Source: Sambucus nigra (taxonomy: Eukaryota; Streptophyta; Magnoliopsida; Dipsacales; Adoxaceae). From it: 64,000 bases of DNA. The position numbers and the translations under genes are program-made. The stretch spans positions 273,038,109-273,102,108 of the forward strand of contig OX422222.1 of assembly GCA_949130495.1 (NCBI GenBank). Reading direction: 5' to 3'. Positions 59,300 to 64,000 of this stretch are shown here, in pieces. Each line of letters starts with the position of its first letter. Positions within the stretch are counted from its first letter, which is position 1. The notes under the pieces are model-generated. The model did not search any database. It was not told where the DNA came from and saw nothing but the letters and a program-made list of their open reading frames with translations.

Positions 59300-60307
59300 T
59301 CGCATGAAATAAATACCCCAACAAAAGTGGCAAGGTCCGTAAATAATAAACAAGCCACACAAGGGTACTCAAGACTATTCCCATAGGCGGCTGTGGATAT
59401 AAATGCCAAACCAAAAAAAACAAGGGCACATGGGTAACATGGATATCATCACATCATCTTTACTCGAGTTTGATGGAATTCTACTTAAATGGGATTATGT
59501 TATAGTTGCATAATCATTGAAAGTATATAAATATATTAATATGGTACTTATAATTTGAATTAAATATTAATTTATTTGGATTGATAGGTTTAAGGTCTAA
59601 TCCATCAAGTCCAACTCCACCATAGAGAAACGCAAACACAGAGTTAAGAATCCAAGGTGAGTGTACTCACGAGAACGATGTATTTTTATATTGTTATGGA
59701 TATAATCGTGACATTATGAATATGAAATTGTTTCATTATTTGTTTACCAAAATGGAAAGTTAATCCCCGACCCGAAATGAGGGTGGATTGTATATTACAG
59801 ATAAGGGGTTACTCCTGGCTAGGAATGGGGGTGAATGGTCTATTGCAGACAGGAGGTGTAAAATATGGTTCAAAAAGTTATGCAACTTTTATGAATGGAC
59901 TGGATCAGTTTATGCATTAGTATATGGATATGATTTAGTGCATTTAATTTCATGCAATAGTATATTAATGATACATTCATTAAGCTATTTTGTTCACAGT
60001 TCCTATGTTTATACTTTTCAGGCCTTGTGATTTCACGGTCAAATCTAGGAAGTTGGGTTGTGTTAGCAAGGAATGGAAAGAATAATAAGTTTTGTTAAAT
60101 GGAAATGATGTAATTAGGTTAAATTATTTTTCTAGCAAGTTTGTATAAGTATAAGTATTTTATTCTTGTAAAAACAATTAGTTTTATGGACTTTCGTTGA
60201 TGACTCTATAAGTAAAATGCATGTTTATGGTTTTGCTAATTGAAATATGGTTGAACTCACTTTGACTTTCAATCTTAATCATAAGTAATTGGATTGGGGT
60301 ATGTTCT
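59300..60307 (+). repeat. Probable 5' LTR of a gypsy element
   Basis: Non-coding sequence immediately before a primer-binding site; its 3' edge GGGGTATGTTCT resembles a decayed GGGGTGTTACA end. The 5' edge was not found, so the start is arbitrary. Confidence 0.45.
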
Positions 60308-60311
60308 CTTT

Positions 60312-60329
60312 TGGTATGAGAGCCTAAGT
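60312..60329 (+). other. Primer-binding site (initiator Met tRNA)
   Basis: TGGTATGAGAGCCTAAG differs little from the consensus TGGTATCAGAGCCTAGG. Confidence 0.75.
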
Positions 60330-60489
60330 TTTAGAGGTTCTGGAGTTAAAAGAGTCTAGATTTGGCATTGAATATAGGAAATTCTTATATTAGCTATTAT
60401 GTTAGAGAGGATATGTATATAGTATGTCGTTATATGTTTGATTCATTTCAGATATAAAAGAATGGAATGAGGGAATGTTAATGTGAGAG

Positions 60490-61650
60490 TAGAAAATGAA
60501 GCTTCTAATATTCCAGCGGAAGCGGAGGTTGAGCAGCCTATTCACATAAATGCAAAATTTGAGCCAAAATAATTAATGGATATGTACAAATTGGCACATG
60601 TTATGACTTAAATGGTAGAGCAACAAGATAGGTTTATGGCTGACATAAAAAGACAATCAGTTAGGCAATTGGAGTCATAAGCATTAGCTATGGCTGAAGA
60701 GGTGATACATCGAGAAAAGAGGAATACTTCACATGATAAATTTATTAACATGAATCCACCATCATTCGAATAAGCAATTGATCCTACTGAGGCAGAGGTA
60801 TGGGTTAAAGAGATTGAATTTATATTTGGGGTAATGATAATGAATGAAATCCAACAAGTAATTATGGAAACTTATATGCTGAAAGGAGAAGCCAAGTATT
60901 AGTGTGATGAAACCAAGCATTTGGTGTTTACTCCAGGAGGTGGGGATGTGATCTCAGGGGATTTTTTTATTAAATCTATGTATGATAAGTATTTTCCTCC
61001 AATGTATTCGAAAGAAAAGGAGAATGGGATATTTTATGTCGACTAAAGGAAGGATGGCAGTCAGAGAATATGAAGTTAAACTTATAGCATTGTCCGAGTT
61101 TGCTTCAAGATTTATACAGAGTGAGGGAGACAAGTGTATTTGATTCCATGATGGACTAGAATTGGTCAATGAATTATGATTATCGGCTTTAGAGACTGTT
61201 AATTATTAACCATTGGTGAATAAATCCATGCTAGTAGAAAATGATGTGAATAAAGCATGAGGGAAATTAGAACAAGGTGGAAAAAAAGTATATTTGATCC
61301 TACTTATCAAAAGGGTGGTTATAAAGAATATTCAAGGCCTGGTGGGTAGAAATTTCAGTATGGTAGGGGAATGGGAGGTAGTGCTCAAAAGGGTTCACCT
61401 ACTAATGGAAAAGGTTTAGGATTTTCAGCATAAGAAATCAAAATGTTGGTTTCTTTTATGGGGCAGAAAGCCATATAAGAGAAATTGTCCAAAGTTACCG
61501 AATGTAGAATGTTTTAACTGTCACCAGAAGGGTCATCTGAAAAAGAATTGTCCTATTTTAGTGGCAGCAGTTCCACTTAATAGTCTGGGGCGTAGTAAAG
61601 GATCATATTCGAGTAGTACAAGTAGAGGAAAAGGTATAGGACAAGCAAGT
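60490..61650 (+). pseudogene. gag: gag of the 59300-62597 gypsy element
   Basis: Broken frames contain HDKFINMNPPSFE, IDPTEAEVWVKEIEFIFGVM, YMLKGEAKY and YDKYFPPMYSKEKE, the Retrotrans_gag pattern of plant gypsy elements. Near 61505-61560 is a CCHC zinc knuckle, CFNCHQKGHLKKNC. Several stops and frameshifts are present. Confidence 0.8.
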
Positions 61651-62045
61651 TGATTCAAGGCTTTAGGAGAGTGTTTGCTATGATGTTTCAAGATGCTCAT
61701 GATACATCGAAAGTTGTTACATGTAAACTTTCTATTACAAATCCTAGATCTATGCATTTATTTGTAACATTATCTATTATTCAAATTTGGGTATACCATG
61801 TTCATTTTTCAATTACGCTTTATAGATTTCCTACCCCAATGAAAAGTGTGATTCTGGTTAAGCATGTTTATAAAGATTGTGTTTTACGAATGGATGAGCG
61901 AGATTTACATGTTGATTTAATACTATTGGCCATTTGGGATTTTGATATTACATTGGGGATGGATTGGTTATTGTTGTATTATAATTCTATTAATTGTTTT
62001 CAAAAGGAAGTTATATTCCATCTATTGGGTGAATCCGAGTTATGA
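61650..62045 (+). pseudogene. pro: Protease of the 59300-62597 gypsy element
   Basis: Open for 131 codons: RVFAMMFQDAHDTSKVVTCK, then a stretch where the DTGA active site should lie but reads LFVTLSIIQI, then LHVDLILLAIWDFDITLGMD, the ILGMDWL motif of gypsy retropepsins. The catalytic Asp is lost although the frame is open. Confidence 0.75.
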
Positions 62046-62209
62046 TTTATAGGCGAAAGGAATGTTGTTCTTAATTGTCTTATATTAGCAATTAAGAGCA
62101 GGAATTTGTTGAGTAAGGGTTATATAGGATATTTCTCCTATGTGGTTGATACTAGCAAAGAGACAATTAAAATTGAAGACATAATAGTGGTTAGAGAATT
62201 TTCGATATA

Positions 62210-62597
62210 ATTCTAGACGACTTGCTAGGATTACCACTCGATATGGAACTAGAGTTTTTCATTGAATTACCTACATATTCTGGTCTAATTTTCATTTCTC
62301 TATATGGAATTGAACCAAGAGATTTAAAAGAATTGAAAGTGAAATTACAAAATCTGATAAGTAAAGGTTGTATTCAGCCTAGTGTTTTAACAAAGGGATC
62401 CCCAGTGTTATTCGTGAAAAAGAAAGACGAAATGGTGTGATTGTATATTGATTATCGGTAGTTAAATCAGGTGACCATTGGAAATAAATACCCACTACCA
62501 TGTATCGACGATTTCTCTTATCAATAACCCGGTGCCATATGTTTTCGTAGATTGATTTGATATCGATTACCACTAATTGAAAGTAAAAAATAATGAT
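62210..62597 (+). pseudogene. Reverse transcriptase start, interrupted by a later element
   Basis: LGLPLDMELEFFIELPTYSG, LKELKVKLQNLISKGCIQPS and GSPVLFVKKKDEMV are followed after a stop by YIDYR, LNQVTIGNKYPLPCIDDF. These are the first RT motifs of plant gypsy elements. The sequence ends at 62597, where the LTR of another element begins. Confidence 0.85.
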
Positions 62598-63113
62598 TGT
62601 TGATACCTAAAATTATCCACCTAAGTGGACCAATAAGAACTGGACAAATGTCTTCTTACTTGGCCGAAATCCTAATCAGCATATAGCAGCTCGGTAGACA
62701 TGCCGACCAATATGAAGAATGCAGACCATTAATACCAATGAAGCATCACCATATTAAAGCTCGTACCACACATGGGTCACATAACCAATAGTCATATTCA
62801 TTTTGTATGGTGTAAATGCTTAATTGCATAAAGTCATTCCATCCCTTGATATTCCAACTCTTGATCTCCGGGTCACTATAAATTCTTTGTATTCCTTTAA
62901 TCAAAGGACAAGATAGAACAACTTCTAGGATATTCATTTTTATAAGAGTACCTAACTTTTTATAATCTCTGAAATTAATACCATAACAGTGGACATAGGA
63001 CTTCTTACATAGCCAAACCACTTTGAAATCCTGAGTCTCTCTTTTATTATTTCACTATAATTCTATATTTTTTGTGATTATAAATTTGGATCATATCATT
63101 TTTTAGCATCAAC
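62598..63113 (+). repeat. 5' LTR of a second Tat-like gypsy element
   Basis: Begins TGTTGATACC and ends GCATCAACA, giving 7-bp inverted termini TGTTGAT/ATCAACA. A TATAAAT motif lies at about 62875-62881 within GGTCACTATAAATTC. It is inserted in the RT of the 59300-62597 element. The partner LTR is outside the window. Confidence 0.75.
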
Positions 63114-63114
63114 A

Positions 63115-63134
63115 GATTGGCATTATTTATGGGA
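63115..63134 (+). other. Primer-binding site, decayed Tat type
   Basis: ATTGGCATTATTTATGGGAA looks like TTGGCGCCGTCTGTGGGAA with its CG and G/C positions changed to T or A. It lies one base after the LTR end. Confidence 0.55.
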
Positions 63135-63186
63135 AACGTGTGTCTAAACGTTGTTTTCAAATGCATACACCCTTGCTCAAGGCAAA

Positions 63187-64000
63187 ATGAATGATCCAGA
63201 TCCAATTGCCAGGAACGAAGGCAACCCGACCATTCCATTTTCTTCGCCTACAGTAGCCGACCTAAATAGAATTCTGGCTAGTATTGCTAGGGGACAAGAT
63301 GCTATATAAGAATCCATGAGATAGTTAGCTCAGCCATTACAAGACAGATATCCAACCCTATCTGGGCATCAAAGAGATCCTTCGCCAAGGAGAAATATGT
63401 CGCCTCTGCCTCCTCGACATAGCCGACATAGTTATTCCACATCATCACATGATTGGACTTATCATCCACGAGTCAGTTCATCAATTAGACCCTCAGATTT
63501 CTATAATGGACATTCTTTCTCTCCTGAAAAGCTAAGCATCTTGAAAAGATTGAGCAGGGCTTCACCTTTTGACCATTTAGGACCTTGAGCAAATAGAGAC
63601 CCGCTTAGAGCATTGTCCATGAACACTTTGAACATGCCGAGAAGAATTCTTAGGAAGAGAGATCAGTGCAGACACATGGTCGGGATAGTTGAGCTCCTTT
63701 ACACAAATCTGATGCAAGCAATCCTTTATGGAAAGGATCAATCTAGCGGCTGGAAGATCAGCTAGGAAAGATGGAAAAAGCAAAGAATCCCTTGCAGCGC
63801 TATTTTGTTAAAGGATCCCCTTTTATTCAGGCGATTGTGGATTTTACTACTCCATCTAAGTTTAAAGCTCTTGTGATCACCCCCAAGTATGATGGCAAAA
63901 CTGATCCAATTCAATATATTGATCAATATCAAGCTGCCACTATCATTTATTTAGTTCCCGATGAGATGAGATGTATATCATTCTCAAGTACCATTACGGG
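63187..64000 (+). pseudogene. gag: gag of the second Tat-like element, runs off the window
   Basis: Starts MNDPDPIARNEGNPTIPFSS and continues with a Pro/Arg/Ser-rich stretch broken by stops. From about 63800 it reads PFIQAIVDFTTPSKFKALVI, TPKYDGKTDPIQYIDQYQAA and DEMRCISFSSTITG. This is the start of the Retrotrans_gag domain, where YDG..DP..y...y is the usual pattern. The rest lies beyond 64000. Confidence 0.8.

Overview
This 64-kb window is AT-rich nuclear DNA from a flowering plant, probably a eudicot (an inference; nothing here fixes the species). The evidence is intron-containing plant gene fragments, TATA-bearing LTRs, and the element set: CACTA, Helitron, MULE, copia, Tat/Ogre-type gypsy and LINE. 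Almost the whole window is transposons, most of them nested and decayed. Only one ordinary host gene is convincing: a small single-exon gene on the minus strand at 7674-8153 with a TATA box and an upstream ACGT (bZIP-type) site.

Layout. 1-549: tail of an LTR. 859-3309: a complete non-autonomous LTR element (minus strand, TSD AAGTC, initiator-Met primer site, no gag or pol). 7674-8153: the host gene. 8630-10913: a non-autonomous Helitron on the minus strand. 13449-14400: 3' part of a copia element (LTR plus ribonuclease H). 14629-15437, resuming at 37569-37795: one LINE split in two by a 22-kb insertion. 38140-42754: two decayed gypsy-type LTRs. 42755-54341: a Tat/Ogre-type element with gag, protease, RT, two RNase H domains and integrase, rejoined by a deletion into its 3' LTR. 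55500-56700: a MULE transposase remnant without its catalytic core. 58578-58822: a strong foldback. 59300-62597: a gypsy element cut off in its RT by the 5' LTR (62598-63113) of another Tat-like element whose gag runs off the window.

The centrepiece is a three-level nest of CACTA (En/Spm) transposons. E1 (15438-37568, TSD AAA) sits in the LINE. E2 (15877-30421, TSD AAT) sits in E1. E3 (16367-22657, TSD GAC) sits in E2. Each pair of ends has its own perfect 3-bp duplication. The split LINE reads on across E1, and E3, which belongs to the same family as E1, supplies the empty-site sequence for E2. E3 keeps a TNP2-type transposase gene (now broken) and a TNPA-like remnant. E1 has lost TNP2, apparently between short direct repeats, and carries its TNPA-like block twice in tandem.

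Two properties make this nest worth attention. First, E2 has no recognisable transposase but carries exon-intron fragments of at least three unrelated host genes on one strand: cytosolic glutamine synthetase, an MSI4/FVE-like WD40 protein and a brassinosteroid-signalling kinase. It also carries a LINE endonuclease piece and a viroplasmin/RNase H1 N-terminal-like exon. Second, the E1/E3 family holds two kinds of foldback that could make small RNAs. One is an imperfect hairpin of about 285 bp just 5' of TNP2, kept in all three copies. The other is a 99-bp-arm inverted duplication of a captured B3 (REM-type) transcription-factor fragment, found in E3.
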